The notes: generated by a model not told the origin, from the letters alone. A stretch of DNA of 64,000 bases from Granulibacter bethesdensis CGDNIH1 (GCF_000014285.2 NC_008343.2:2218501-2282500), one strand, 5' to 3'; numbered from the stretch's first letter, positions 9,165 through 19,083 are shown. Numbers and translations are program-made.

Positions 9165-10210
9165 CAGCGTCCTGCCTTTTCCGGAGCCGCATGGCGCTGC
9201 AACCAGTCCAGCCAGCGCGCCAGCACCGGTGCCTCCGCATAATCCCGCTCAAACCGGCGGCGCCCGGACGCAGCCAGACGATGAGCGAGCGCCGAATCCT
9301 CCAGCACGGTGGCAATGGCGGAGGCCAGCGCATCGACATCATCAACAGGAGAAAGCAGCCCATCCTCGCCCGTCTGGATCAGCTCGCGCGGACCGTCAGC
9401 GGCGGTTGCGACAACCGGGCAAGTTGCCGACCATCCCTCGATCACCACATTCCCGAGCGGCTCATGGCGGGAGGGACAGACCAGCATGTCGGCCATGGCC
9501 AGCAATGCGCCCGTATCACTGCGCCAGCCGGGCATGTACAGCCGATCCTCGACCCCCATTTTGCGGGCCAGATCGGTCAGGGCCTCCCGCTCCGGCCCCT
9601 CCCCGGCGATCAGGGCGTGGACTCCGGGCAGATGGCGCAGGGCACAGATCAGGGTATCGAACCCCTTGTTTCTGTGCAGCCTGCCCAACGCCAGCACCAG
9701 AGGCACATGGGGAGGAATCTTCATCTCCGCCCGGTCAGCAGCGGGGATACGGCTGAAATCATTGGCGAAATTCGGCAGGTAATGCACCCGATCCTCCGGC
9801 CAGCCCTGCTGCACCATCCAACGGGTCAGGCCCACCGTATTGCCGATCAGATGCTGACAGCGGCGGTAATAACCAAGGTCATAGTAACCACCCAGCCGCC
9901 CTGCCAGCGTCCAGTCACCAGATGGGGCAAAGCGCGCGGCACGGCTCATCCACGCAATGGCGATCTGGGGTGCAAAAGCGCGTAGCTGGCTGCGCAGCCT
10001 CACTCCGGTGCGGATGTCGAATAAACCGCCGAACGCCATCTGTACCGGCTTCAGCCCTGCCTTCATCAAACGGGTGGCCCGCGCCGGTTCAGTGCGGATG
10101 CAGGGCAGAACCTGCACACCAGAGCGATACAAGGCAATACTCAGACGTTCGAAAAACAATTCCGCCCCGCCCTGAGGCGCGCCTGCCATGATCTGGGCCA
10201 CACGCATCAT
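9164..10210 (-). CDS. GT4-family glycosyltransferase
   Basis: A 348-residue GT-B glycosyltransferase of the group 1/GT4 family. The N-terminal GAPQGGAE motif (acceptor domain loop) and the C-terminal EPLGNVVIE motif (nucleotide-sugar donor binding, E-x7-E) are both visible. The start at 10210 forms an ATGA overlap with the upstream GT9 gene; a second ATG follows immediately at 10207. Sugar specificity cannot be read from sequence. It probably adds a residue to LPS core or another surface glycan together with its operon partners. Confidence 0.85.
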   Translation of the reverse strand: MMRVAQIMAGAPQGGAELFFERLSIALYRSGVQVLPCIRTEPARATRLMKAGLKPVQMAFGGLFDIRTGVRLRSQLRAFAPQIAIAWMSRAARFAPSGDWTLAGRLGGYYDLGYYRRCQHLIGNTVGLTRWMVQQGWPEDRVHYLPNFANDFSRIPAADRAEMKIPPHVPLVLALGRLHRNKGFDTLICALRHLPGVHALIAGEGPEREALTDLARKMGVEDRLYMPGWRSDTGALLAMADMLVCPSRHEPLGNVVIEGWSATCPVVATAADGPRELIQTGEDGLLSPVDDVDALASAIATVLEDSALAHRLAASGRRRFERDYAEAPVLARWLDWLQRHAAPEKAGR

Positions 10211-11154
10211 GCACTCTCCCGCATCACGACACCTGCCATACCCGGTCTGAGCCATCCGGGCTGACGAAGCAGTTCCTCTGCCGCAGTGACGACTTTATCC
10301 ACTGTCAGAGCCTCCATCGGCGCTTCCCCTGGAGAACCATCGGCCATGACCGCAGCCGCGTGGCGCCCGGCAGGAGCATATTCCGCGGCAGGAGTCGGAC
10401 CGAACAGGCCCAGAGTGGGGATACCCGATGCTGCCGAAAGATGCATCAGACCGGAATCATTACCAACAAACAGCGCACAACGCGACAGGCAGGCAGCCGC
10501 TTCGGGCAGGCTCACGGCACCGGCGAGATCAATCGCGCCCGGAATCGCCGCCAGGACCGGATGGGCGAGCGCCCGTTCCTTCTCCCCCGGCCCAGCCAGC
10601 ACAGCAATCCGCAATGCCGGTTGCCCGGCCCGCATCCTGCCGGCCAGCGCTACGAAGCGCTCAGCAGGCCAGAGCTTGCCATCCCAGTTGGCTGTCGGCC
10701 CCAGCGCCAGCACCGGGCTACCTTCCGGGATCAACGTGGCGGCGCGCGCTTCATCCTCCGGTCCGAACCAGACCACCGGCGCAATCGGCGTCCTGATCCC
10801 CAATGCTCCGGCCAGATGAATCAGCCTGTGTCCAGGACGGCGACCGCCACGCATGATGAAACGCCGTCGCGCCGGGATCGTCAGGGAGAGCGCCGAGCCA
10901 CGCAGATCAACCACCATATCCCACCAGCGTGGCGCAACCTGCCGCCATAACGCGAACCAATGCCCATTCCGCGGACGTTTTTCCACGATGATAGTGGCAT
11001 CCCGGCGTGGCATGCGCAGAAACACACCCTCAGCCGCGGGGCCGCAGGCGATGGTAAAACGGGCTTCCGGGAAAGCCCGGCCGAGATAATCAAGCAACGC
11101 GGTAGAAAGCACGGCATCGCCGATTCGCGTCGCCGTGACGAAAAGAATACGCAT
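10207..11154 (-). CDS. GT9-family (heptosyltransferase-like) glycosyltransferase
   Basis: A 315-residue GT9 protein of the ADP-heptose:LPS heptosyltransferase type. MRILFVTATRIGDAVLS is the family N-terminal motif, and the donor-binding FVGNDSGLMHLSAASG lies near residue 235. Such enzymes build the LPS inner core from activated heptose. It is the first gene of the GT9-GT4-AsnB set and is divergent from ygfZ (94 bp between starts). Acceptor and exact sugar are unknown. Confidence 0.85.
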   Translation of the reverse strand: MRILFVTATRIGDAVLSTALLDYLGRAFPEARFTIACGPAAEGVFLRMPRRDATIIVEKRPRNGHWFALWRQVAPRWWDMVVDLRGSALSLTIPARRRFIMRGGRRPGHRLIHLAGALGIRTPIAPVVWFGPEDEARAATLIPEGSPVLALGPTANWDGKLWPAERFVALAGRMRAGQPALRIAVLAGPGEKERALAHPVLAAIPGAIDLAGAVSLPEAAACLSRCALFVGNDSGLMHLSAASGIPTLGLFGPTPAAEYAPAGRHAAAVMADGSPGEAPMEALTVDKVVTAAEELLRQPGWLRPGMAGVVMRESA

Positions 11155-11248
11155 GGCCTCCTTTTAACACCGGATCAGACCGGCTCGACCATATCCGCAT
11201 GAAAAATGCTCTCTTGCCCTGCCTCGCACGGCACGCCACATCTGCCGC

Positions 11249-12085
11249 ATGACACAGGAAAACGCCTGCTCCGCCCTGCTGCCCCACCGCGCCGTTCTGG
11301 CCGTGACCGGGGAAGATCGTGTGACATTCCTTCAGGGGCTGGTCTCGAACGATGTGACTCTGACCGCGCCCGGACAGGCCATCTGGGCGGCTATGCTGAC
11401 GCCGCAGGGCAAATGGATCGCCGATTTCTTCATCTTCTCCGATGGACAACGCCTGTTGCTGGATGTCGAGGCCACACAGGCTGCCATGCTGATACAGAAG
11501 CTCAGCCGGTTCCGTCTGCGTGCCCGGGTCGCGATCAGTGCAGAATCTGATCTGCACGTCCATGCCGGATGGGGCAGCGCACCCATCCCTGCCGGTTCCG
11601 TCTGCGTCGCCCCTGACCCGAGGCTGCCCGAAGCCGGCTGGCGTGCCCTTACGGGAGCCGGAATTCTGCCGGAGGGGGATGCCGCCGCCTATGACACGCA
11701 TCGTTTGTCACTCGGCCTGCCGGATGGCAGCGCCGATCTGGAAGCAGAGAAAACCGTGCTGCTGGAAGCCGGGTTTGACGAGCTGAACGGCATTTCCTGG
11801 ACCAAAGGCTGCTATATGGGACAGGAACTGACGGCCCGCACCCGCTATCGCGGCCTGCTGAAACGCAGGCTGGTGCCCGTCACGGGACATGCCCCCCTGC
11901 CCCCCCGAGAAACCCCGCTGATGCAGGATGGCAAGGAGGTCGGGACCATGCGGTCCTCCCGCGGGAAGACAGGCCTTGCGATCCTGCGGCTCGAAGCGCT
12001 GCATGCGCCTGTTCAGGCTGGAGATCAGAGTCTGACCCCTGCCCCCGCGCCCTGGATGAGACTGGCTCAGCCGGACGGAACCTGA
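11249..12085 (+). CDS. ygfZ: YgfZ/GcvT-like folate-binding protein (Fe-S cluster maintenance)
   Basis: A 278-residue protein of the YgfZ/IBA57 family, which uses tetrahydrofolate to support assembly or repair of certain iron-sulfur enzymes. The diagnostic K-G-C-Y-x-G-Q-E motif is present as KGCYMGQE near residue 191, including the conserved cysteine. The early GLVSNDV motif is also typical. It stands alone on the plus strand and its 3' end overlaps the convergent yejF gene by 19 bp. Confidence 0.9.
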   Translation: MTQENACSALLPHRAVLAVTGEDRVTFLQGLVSNDVTLTAPGQAIWAAMLTPQGKWIADFFIFSDGQRLLLDVEATQAAMLIQKLSRFRLRARVAISAESDLHVHAGWGSAPIPAGSVCVAPDPRLPEAGWRALTGAGILPEGDAAAYDTHRLSLGLPDGSADLEAEKTVLLEAGFDELNGISWTKGCYMGQELTARTRYRGLLKRRLVPVTGHAPLPPRETPLMQDGKEVGTMRSSRGKTGLAILRLEALHAPVQAGDQSLTPAPAPWMRLAQPDGT

Positions 12086-13680
12086 AAAGCCGCCGCAATC
12101 AGGCTGCGCGTATAAGGATCGGCGGGACGCTCGAAAATCGCCGCCGTCTCCCCTTCCTCGACCACAACGCCGCGTCGCAGAACCGCAACACGGTGCGCAA
12201 GGGCGCGCACAACACGCAAATCATGGCTGATAAACAGATATCCCATGCCGTAGCGGGCCTGTAATCCGCGCAGCAGGGTGACGATCTGCGCCTGCACGGA
12301 CATATCCAGAGCACTGGTCGGCTCATCCAGCACGATGAAGCGCGGCTGCAACACCAACGCACGGGCAATGGCGATACGCTGGCGCTGGCCGCCGCTGAAT
12401 TCATGCGGATAGCGTTCCGCCGCGTCTTTCGGCAGGCCGACTTCTTCCAGCGCCCGCGCAACCCGTGCTTCCCGCTCTGTGCGTTTCTGATGGGGTTCAT
12501 GCACGGCCAGACCTTCACCGATGATCTCCCGCACACTCATCCGGGGGGAGAGACTGCCGAACGGATCCTGAAACACGATCTGCATATCGCGTCGCAACGG
12601 GCGCAAGCTGCGTTCCCCCAACCCCTGCAGATCATGCCCGGCAAAGCGGATCACCCCTTCCGAAGGTTGCAGACGCAGCAGAGCCTGACCAATGGTCGAT
12701 TTGCCCGACCCGGATTCTCCGACCAGCCCGAGCGTTTCACCTTCCCGCACCGTCAGTGTCACGTCATCTACCGCCCTGACCTGCCCGGTAACACGCCGCA
12801 ACAGACCGCCACGGATCGGGAAATACACTTTCAGATTGCGCGCCGATGCCAGTCCCGGCGGTGACCCCGGCAAGGGAGAGGCCGTCCCCGTTGGCTCCGC
12901 ATCCAGCAGCATCCTGGTGTAGGGATGGGCAGGGGTGGAAAATACATCCTTCACCGCTCCCTGCTCGACGATCTCTCCATGCCGCATGACGCAGACACGG
13001 TCGGCGTGGCGGCGCACAACGGTGAGGTCATGGGTGATCAACAGCAGACCCAGCTGACGCGCCCGTTTCTGCTCCGCCAGCAGATCGAGGATCTGGGCCT
13101 GAATCGTGACATCCAGCGCAGTGGTCGGCTCATCGGCAATCAGCAGAGCCGGATCGTTGGCCAGCGCCATCGCAATCATGACGCGCTGGCGTTGCCCCCC
13201 TGAAAGCTGATGCGGAAAAGCATGCAGACGCGTTTCCGCATCCGCGAAACCGGCCTGACGCAGCAGATGTGCGACCGCCGCCTTATCCGGCTTGCGGCCA
13301 TGCAGCGCCAGAGCCTCGCCCACTTGTCGCCCGATCCGGTGAAGCGGATTCAGGCTCGTCATCGGCTCCTGAAAGATCATCCCGGCCACGCCACCGCGCA
13401 TCTGCCGCAAGACCGCCGGGGCGGCTCCGATCATCGGCACGCCATCCAGCGCGATCCGGCCGGAGCACAGCGCCCCATCCGGCAGAAGTTGCAGGATCGA
13501 CAACGCGGTCAGCGACTTGCCGGAGCCGGACTCTCCTACCAGCGCCAGTGTCTCACCACGCCGAACCGAGAAAGAGACGCGCCTGACCACCTCCCTCGTC
13601 GCAAACCGCACCGATAGATCGGCAATCTCCAGCAGGGTCTGTGCGGGGGTGTCAGGATGCGAATCGTGTGACGGTCTCAT
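12067..13680 (-). CDS. yejF: YejF, peptide ABC transporter ATP-binding protein (two NBDs)
   Basis: A 537-residue fusion of two oligopeptide-type ABC ATPase domains. Walker A motifs GESGSGKS occur near residues 54 and 324, and signature motifs LSGGQRQR and FSGGQRQR follow, with [11 protein letters not shown] and [11 protein letters not shown] as Walker B regions. It powers uptake of small peptides through YejBE with binding protein YejA. The start overlaps the yejE stop (ATGA at 13677-13680). In enterobacteria Yej imports microcin C-like peptides and affects peptide resistance; the substrate here is unknown. Confidence 0.92.
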   Translation of the reverse strand: MRPSHDSHPDTPAQTLLEIADLSVRFATREVVRRVSFSVRRGETLALVGESGSGKSLTALSILQLLPDGALCSGRIALDGVPMIGAAPAVLRQMRGGVAGMIFQEPMTSLNPLHRIGRQVGEALALHGRKPDKAAVAHLLRQAGFADAETRLHAFPHQLSGGQRQRVMIAMALANDPALLIADEPTTALDVTIQAQILDLLAEQKRARQLGLLLITHDLTVVRRHADRVCVMRHGEIVEQGAVKDVFSTPAHPYTRMLLDAEPTGTASPLPGSPPGLASARNLKVYFPIRGGLLRRVTGQVRAVDDVTLTVREGETLGLVGESGSGKSTIGQALLRLQPSEGVIRFAGHDLQGLGERSLRPLRRDMQIVFQDPFGSLSPRMSVREIIGEGLAVHEPHQKRTEREARVARALEEVGLPKDAAERYPHEFSGGQRQRIAIARALVLQPRFIVLDEPTSALDMSVQAQIVTLLRGLQARYGMGYLFISHDLRVVRALAHRVAVLRRGVVVEEGETAAIFERPADPYTRSLIAAAFQVPSG

Positions 13681-14783
13681 TCCGCCTCCTCCATGCGGGC
13701 CGCCTCCTCCATGCGGGATGCGGAGAGGGGAGGCGCCGGCAAGGCACCGATATGCTTGCGCGGATCAAAAGCATCCCGCACCGCCTCGCCCATGAACACA
13801 AGCAGGGTCAGGATCGCGCCGAGCACGAAAAACGCCGTCAGACCAAGCCAGGGCGCGCTGACATTGTTTTTGCCCTGCAACACCAGCTCTCCCAGCGAGG
13901 GCGACCCGGGCGGCATGCCGAACCCCAGAAAATCCAGACTGGCCAGCACCGTGACGGAGCCGGACAGCGTGAAAGGCAGAAAGGTCAGCACCGCCACCAT
14001 CGCATTGGGCAGGATATGACGCGCCATGATCCGCGCATCGGACACACCAAGCGCCCGTGCGGCGCGCACATAATCCAGTGCCCGTCCGCGCAGGAACTCC
14101 GCCCGCACCACACCGGTCAGTGCCATCCAGCTGAACAGCAAAAGGAACAACAGCAATATCCAGAAACCCGGCTCGATGATGCTGCCCAGAATGATCAGCA
14201 GATAAAGCTGCGGCATCCCCGACCAGATTTCGATGAAACGCTGGAACGCCAGATCGACCAGACCGCCATAATATCCCTGCACAGCGCCTGCCGCAATGCC
14301 GACAAAACTGGAAACCACCGTCAGGGCAAAGCCGAACAGAACCGACAGACGAAACCCGTAAATCACGTTCGCCAGCACATCCCGCGCACGATCATCGGTG
14401 CCAAGCCAGTTACGGCGATCCGGTGGCGTCGGCGCAGAGGTCTTCAGATCCTTGATGGTGGTATCATAGCGAAACGGAATCAGCGGCCAGATGGCCCAGC
14501 CTTTTGCATGGATGGCCCGCATGACCTCCGGATCGGTATAATCGGCTTCGGTCGGCAGAAAATCGGACCCGAACGTGTCCTCATTCAGATTTTGCAACAC
14601 CGGTACATACCAATGCCCGTCGAAACGCAGCAGCAAAGGGCGATCATTGGCAACGAACTCCGCAAACAGGCAGATCGTGAACAGGACGGCAAAAATCCAT
14701 GTCGACCAGTAACCCCGCCGGTTGGAACGGAATGCCATCCAGCGGCGCTGCGCCTGCGTCACTGGCACGTCGCCGTTTTTCAT
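13677..14783 (-). CDS. yejE: YejE, peptide ABC transporter permease
   Basis: A 368-residue inner-membrane permease of the DppC/OppC type. One N-terminal helix (about 30-47) is followed by a large periplasmic loop and the binding-protein-dependent transport domain, with the EAA-loop region RAARALGVSDARIMARHILPN split around residue 245. The C-terminus contains a duplicated RMEEA stretch caused by an 18-bp tandem duplication at 13682-13717. It overlaps both neighbours: yejB ends on the base where it starts, and yejF starts within its stop. Confidence 0.92.
   Translation of the reverse strand: MKNGDVPVTQAQRRWMAFRSNRRGYWSTWIFAVLFTICLFAEFVANDRPLLLRFDGHWYVPVLQNLNEDTFGSDFLPTEADYTDPEVMRAIHAKGWAIWPLIPFRYDTTIKDLKTSAPTPPDRRNWLGTDDRARDVLANVIYGFRLSVLFGFALTVVSSFVGIAAGAVQGYYGGLVDLAFQRFIEIWSGMPQLYLLIILGSIIEPGFWILLLFLLLFSWMALTGVVRAEFLRGRALDYVRAARALGVSDARIMARHILPNAMVAVLTFLPFTLSGSVTVLASLDFLGFGMPPGSPSLGELVLQGKNNVSAPWLGLTAFFVLGAILTLLVFMGEAVRDAFDPRKHIGALPAPPLSASRMEEAARMEEAE
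13682..13717. repeat. Perfect 18-bp tandem duplication in yejE
   Basis: CCGCCTCCTCCATGCGGG occurs twice in a row with no spacer. It is in frame and encodes a repeated R-M-E-E-A segment at the extreme C-terminus of YejE, just before the overlapping yejF start. Confidence 0.9.
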
Positions 14784-15868
14784 CAGGAACGGCCCTCGAA
14801 ATCAATGCGAGGATCGACCGCCGTGTACATCAGATCACCGACAATCTGCATCAGCAACCCGATCAGCGTGAAGATATACAGCGTCCCGAACATCACCGGA
14901 TAATCACGGCGAATAGCCGCATCGAAGCCGAGCAGACCCAGCCCGTCCAGCGAGAACACGATCTCGATCAGCAGAGCGGAGGAAAACAGGATGCTCACAA
15001 AGGCCGCCGGAAAACCGGAGACAATCAGCAGCATCGCATTCCGAAAAACATGCCCGTACAACACGCGATTTTCACTGGCGCCCTTTGCGCGGGCGGTCAG
15101 GACATACTGTTTCCTGATTTCCTCGATAAAGCAGTTCCGCGTCAGCAGGGTCAGACTGGCAAAACCGCCCACCACCAGCGCGATCGTCGGCAAAACCATA
15201 TGCCAGCCATAATCGAGCACCCGACTGACAAAACTCCAGTTTTCCGCCCCTTCACTGGTGAGACCACGCAGCGGAAACCACTGTACGAACGAGCCGCCCG
15301 CAAACAGCACCGCCAGCAACACGGCAAACAGAAAACCGGGAATTGCGTATCCAATCAGTACAACCATAGAGGTTACCACGTCGAAACGGGTTCCCTCACG
15401 CGTGGCCTTGGCGATCCCGAGCGGGATCGAGACCAGATAGACCAGCAATGTGGACCATAATCCAAGCGAGATACTGACCGGCAGGCGTGTCATCACCAGA
15501 TGCAGCACGCTCTGCCCACGAAAAAAACTCTGCCCGAAATCGAATTGCAGATAGCCTTTCAGCATCAGCCAGAAGCGCGTCAAAGGCGGTTTGTCGAAAC
15601 CGAACATGCCTTTGATATCCTGCAACAGATGCGGATCAAGCCCGGCATCGCCACGATAACGGCCGGCAAGGCTTGTCGATTGTGCGACCTCCGCGCCACC
15701 GCCGGTCAACCGGCCCATCGCACCACCCCCACCATGGCCTTTCAGTTCGGCAATCACCTGTTCCACCGGTCCGCCAGGCGCGAACTGCACGACAGCGAAG
15801 TTGATCGCGATAATACCGAACAGCGTCGGCAGAACCAGCAACAGACGCCGCAAGATATAGCCGGTCAT
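14783..15868 (-). CDS. yejB: YejB, peptide ABC transporter permease
   Basis: A 361-residue DppB-type permease with about six membrane segments; the first is MTGYILRRLLLVLPTLFGII. The periplasmic insert near residues 40-75 is glycine-rich. The ATG at 15868 was chosen because it places this canonical N-terminus first and leaves 7 bp after the yejA stop; an in-frame extension to 15970 would run into yejA. It pairs with YejE to form the channel. Confidence 0.92.
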   Translation of the reverse strand: MTGYILRRLLLVLPTLFGIIAINFAVVQFAPGGPVEQVIAELKGHGGGGAMGRLTGGGAEVAQSTSLAGRYRGDAGLDPHLLQDIKGMFGFDKPPLTRFWLMLKGYLQFDFGQSFFRGQSVLHLVMTRLPVSISLGLWSTLLVYLVSIPLGIAKATREGTRFDVVTSMVVLIGYAIPGFLFAVLLAVLFAGGSFVQWFPLRGLTSEGAENWSFVSRVLDYGWHMVLPTIALVVGGFASLTLLTRNCFIEEIRKQYVLTARAKGASENRVLYGHVFRNAMLLIVSGFPAAFVSILFSSALLIEIVFSLDGLGLLGFDAAIRRDYPVMFGTLYIFTLIGLLMQIVGDLMYTAVDPRIDFEGRS

Positions 15869-15875
15869 GCGTCGA

Positions 15876-17735
15876 TCAGCCTTTTGCGGGGGACACAGCC
15901 CACCATGAATCCAGCGCAAATCCACTGCGCACCGGTTTGTCGACATGCGCGAAGCGGTTCCAGTATGCAACGTTCATGGTCGCCGCCGTCCAGTTCGGCA
16001 TGATATACCAACCCCACAGCAGCACCCGATCCAACGCACGGCAGGCCGTAATCTGGCTGGCGCGATCAGGCGCGGTGATGACTTTGGCAACCAGCGCATC
16101 CACCACCGGGCTGGAGACACCCATCAGATTGTTGCTGCCCTTTTCCTTCGCACTGGCACTGCTCCAGAAACCGATCTGCTCGTTGCCCGGGCTGTCGGAT
16201 TCCGGAAACTGCATCAACGCCATGTCGAAGTTGAACTCTTCCTGCAAATGCTGCGCCTGCGCCGGGTCCACACTACGGATACGCGCGTCGATCCCGAGTT
16301 TGGCGAGAGACTGCGTATAAGGCAGCAGTACCCGCTCGAAAGGCGGATTATCCAGCAAAATCTCGAAAGACAATTGCTGCCCGCCGGCATCGACCAGCTT
16401 GCCCTCCCTGACCGTCCAGCCGGCCTCTTTCAACAAGGTAAGGCAGTGGCGCAGGACATCGCGATTATTGCCGGAGCCATCCGTCACCGGAAGCGTATAT
16501 GGCTCCGTGAACAGACGCGGCGGGAGCTGAGTCCGGAACGGTTCCAGCAGAGCCAGCTCCTCCTTCGACGGCAGTCCGGAGGACGCGCATTCCGTGAAGG
16601 TGTAATAGGATTTCAGCCGCTGATAACGGCCATAAAACAGATTTTTGTTCGCCCACTCGAAATCGAAGGCACAGACGATGGCCTCGCGGACACGCGGGTC
16701 ACTGAACTTGCTCAGGCGCGTATTCATCCCGAACCCGACCATGCCGAATGGCAGGTTCCAGGGCAGTTGTTCCCGCTTGATCCGACCCTCCTTCACCGCC
16801 GGAAAATCATAGCCGGTGGCCCATTGGCGGGCGATATTTTCGACCCGGATATCCACCTGTCCGGCCTTGAATGCTTCAAACGCGATGGTCGGATCGCGAA
16901 AAAATTCCGTGCGCATGCGATCGAAATTATAAAGTCCCCGCCCTGTCGGCAGGTTGGCGGCCCACCAGTCCTTCACCCGCTCCAGCGTCAGACTGCGGCC
17001 GAAATCCACTTTCCCGACCTGATACGGTCCGGAGCCGAGCGGCGGCTCCGTCAGGGGTTGGGTGAAGTCGCGCTTTTCCCACCAATGTTTCGGCAATACC
17101 GAAAGCTGTCCGATGATCAGCGGTAACTCACGGTTCTGATCGGTGCGGAAATGAAACACCACACGGTGGGGACCCTGTGCTTCCGCTTTCTCGACATCGG
17201 CATAGTAGGCACGCTGTTGCGGACGGCCATGCTTCATCAGCGTCTCGAACGTCCAGGCCACGTCCTCCGCCGTCAGCTTATGTCCGTCATGGAAACACGC
17301 CTCCGGCCTCAGCTCGAACGCGACCGAGCGGCGATCCGCCGCGATCTCGATCACCTGTGCGAGATGGGCATAGCCGGTTTCAGGCTCATCCGCCGTGCTG
17401 ACCAGCAACGTATCCCACACCGCACCGACCGGACCGGCAACGCCGCGCAGAATGAACGGGTTGAGACTGTCGAAACTGCCTATTTCCGCCTGCACAATCT
17501 CGCCGCCCTTGGGAGCATCGGGATTGGCATAGGGGAAGTTCTTGAAATCCGCCGGCAGTTGCGGCGCTCCCACCGTGGTCACGGCATGCGTGCGCACCAC
17601 GCCCGGCGGCAGGTCACGCAGAAACTGCGCCCCCGCCCGACGCATGGTGCCGGGCATCAGGAACAGGGCCGGAGAGATGGCTCCGGCAGTCAGGCCAGTG
17701 GTCAGGCCGGTGGTCAATAAACTGCGGCGGCGCAT
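15876..17735 (-). CDS. yejA: YejA, periplasmic peptide-binding protein (SBP family 5)
   Basis: A 619-residue extracellular solute-binding protein family 5 member. The N-terminus begins RRRSLLTTG followed by a hydrophobic stretch, a plausible twin-arginine signal. PDAPKGGEIVQAEIG and the long alternating lobe pattern are typical of YejA. It delivers peptides to YejBEF, encoded directly downstream. The coding sequence for TTGLTTGL in the signal is a short imperfect direct repeat. It starts 12 bp after the upstream phosphatase gene, so it is in the same operon. Confidence 0.92.
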   Translation of the reverse strand: MRRRSLLTTGLTTGLTAGAISPALFLMPGTMRRAGAQFLRDLPPGVVRTHAVTTVGAPQLPADFKNFPYANPDAPKGGEIVQAEIGSFDSLNPFILRGVAGPVGAVWDTLLVSTADEPETGYAHLAQVIEIAADRRSVAFELRPEACFHDGHKLTAEDVAWTFETLMKHGRPQQRAYYADVEKAEAQGPHRVVFHFRTDQNRELPLIIGQLSVLPKHWWEKRDFTQPLTEPPLGSGPYQVGKVDFGRSLTLERVKDWWAANLPTGRGLYNFDRMRTEFFRDPTIAFEAFKAGQVDIRVENIARQWATGYDFPAVKEGRIKREQLPWNLPFGMVGFGMNTRLSKFSDPRVREAIVCAFDFEWANKNLFYGRYQRLKSYYTFTECASSGLPSKEELALLEPFRTQLPPRLFTEPYTLPVTDGSGNNRDVLRHCLTLLKEAGWTVREGKLVDAGGQQLSFEILLDNPPFERVLLPYTQSLAKLGIDARIRSVDPAQAQHLQEEFNFDMALMQFPESDSPGNEQIGFWSSASAKEKGSNNLMGVSSPVVDALVAKVITAPDRASQITACRALDRVLLWGWYIMPNWTAATMNVAYWNRFAHVDKPVRSGFALDSWWAVSPAKG

Positions 17736-17747
17736 GGCATCGGTTCC

Positions 17748-18590
17748 TTATTTCGTACGCATGCCGGAAGAAGATTCGGACAGGGCTGCAACGGCCTGCG
17801 GCAGCAGGGCCGGATCGCCCACCGCCAGCGTACGGCCCGAGCCGTGCTCGGAGAGAGGTTCACCGGACCAGCAGGTCATGCGCCCACCCGCCCCCTCCAC
17901 CACCGGCAGCAGGGCAGCCCAGTCCCAGACTTTCAGATCCGCTTCGGCCACGATGTCGATCTGCCCCAGCGCCAGCAGCCCATACGCATAACAATCGCCG
18001 CCCCAGCTCACCCGGCGGGCATGGCGGGCGAAAGATTGCCAGCGGGGCAGGTCATTGCCGAACATCTCCGGGCTGGTGGCGGAAAGCTCGGCATCTTCCA
18101 GCCGGGCGCAGGGTCTGATGCCGACCTGCCCCCCGAAAGAACCGGTGAAACGTGTGGGATGCACGACATCATCCGAGGTCAGGGCACGTTCGCCGATCCA
18201 GCGTTCTCCGGTGACCGGCTGGTCAATCAGGCCCAGCACGGGTTCGCCGCGCCACATCAGCCCGATCAGCGTGCCGAAAGTCGGTCGACCGGTGATAAAG
18301 GCGCGGGTGCCGTCGATAGGATCGAGCACCCAGCGGAAATCGGCCTCTGGACGTTCCAGCCCGTATTCCTCGCCCAGAATGCCGTGATCGGGAAAAGCAT
18401 CGGCAATCAGCCGCCGCATCACCTCCTCCGCCTTGCGGTCGGCGATGGTGACCGGGGACTGGTCGGATTTCAGCGCCGCATCCAGCCGGGTACGAAACAG
18501 CGGCCTGATCACGGAGGCCGCTTTATCGGCGGCGGCCTCGGCAACGGCAATCAGACGGTCACGCAGAGAACGGTCGAGGGGAGAACTCAT
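17748..18590 (-). CDS. hisN: Inositol monophosphatase family phosphatase, HisN-type
   Basis: A 280-residue metal-dependent phosphatase of the IMPase superfamily. Metal ligands are visible in GEEYGLE (about residue 76), DPIDGTRAF (about 92) and VWDWAALLPV (about 221). The sequence best resembles the histidinol-phosphatase (HisN) subgroup, which performs the penultimate histidine step; inositol or other sugar phosphates remain possible. It lies 7 bp downstream of a cytochrome c gene and 12 bp upstream of yejA, so its expression is probably tied to the peptide importer. Confidence 0.82.
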   Translation of the reverse strand: MSSPLDRSLRDRLIAVAEAAADKAASVIRPLFRTRLDAALKSDQSPVTIADRKAEEVMRRLIADAFPDHGILGEEYGLERPEADFRWVLDPIDGTRAFITGRPTFGTLIGLMWRGEPVLGLIDQPVTGERWIGERALTSDDVVHPTRFTGSFGGQVGIRPCARLEDAELSATSPEMFGNDLPRWQSFARHARRVSWGGDCYAYGLLALGQIDIVAEADLKVWDWAALLPVVEGAGGRMTCWSGEPLSEHGSGRTLAVGDPALLPQAVAALSESSSGMRTK

Positions 18591-18597
18591 CGGGCAC

Positions 18598-19083
18598 TCA
18601 CGGTTGCCCGGACTGCCGTATGGAAGCCGGCGGCAGACCGGAAATGACGCGCAGATAGGCTATGATGTCAGCTCTTTCCCGATCATCCTTCACCCCGGCA
18701 AACGACATACGGGTACCGGGAGCAAAAGCGGACGGCCGGAAAAGCCAGGCATTGAGGGAGTCCGTATCCCATTGTCCGTGCATCTCTTTCAAGGCATGGG
18801 AATAGTGAAAACCGGGAACCGACGCACGTTCCCGCCCTATCACGCCGCGCAAGGGCGGCGCCACGGTGCGGGCATCGGGCGATCCTGTCAAAGCGTGACA
18901 ACGGTGACAATGCCGTTCGGCGGCCACCTCGCCCTTCGCCGGATCAGCGCTGGCCATCAGCAAGGCGATCGAGGGCACCGGAACCGGGGTTTCATCCCCC
19001 CACATGGCCGGCAACAGGCACCATCCGGCGAGCGTAAGCGCTGCCGCGCCGAACGCCACTGCCCAGATCATGACCGATTTCAT
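18598..19083 (-). CDS. Membrane-anchored class I cytochrome c
   Basis: A 161-residue c-type cytochrome. An N-terminal hydrophobic helix (about residues 5-27) acts as a signal or anchor. The haem-binding CHRCH motif is near residue 59, and the distal methionine is probably in PGTRMSFAG near residue 128. It resembles CycM/c-552-type electron carriers feeding a terminal oxidase. It is the first gene of a cyc-hisN-yejABEF run and is divergent from kdsB. Confidence 0.85.
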   Translation of the reverse strand: MKSVMIWAVAFGAAALTLAGWCLLPAMWGDETPVPVPSIALLMASADPAKGEVAAERHCHRCHALTGSPDARTVAPPLRGVIGRERASVPGFHYSHALKEMHGQWDTDSLNAWLFRPSAFAPGTRMSFAGVKDDRERADIIAYLRVISGLPPASIRQSGQP

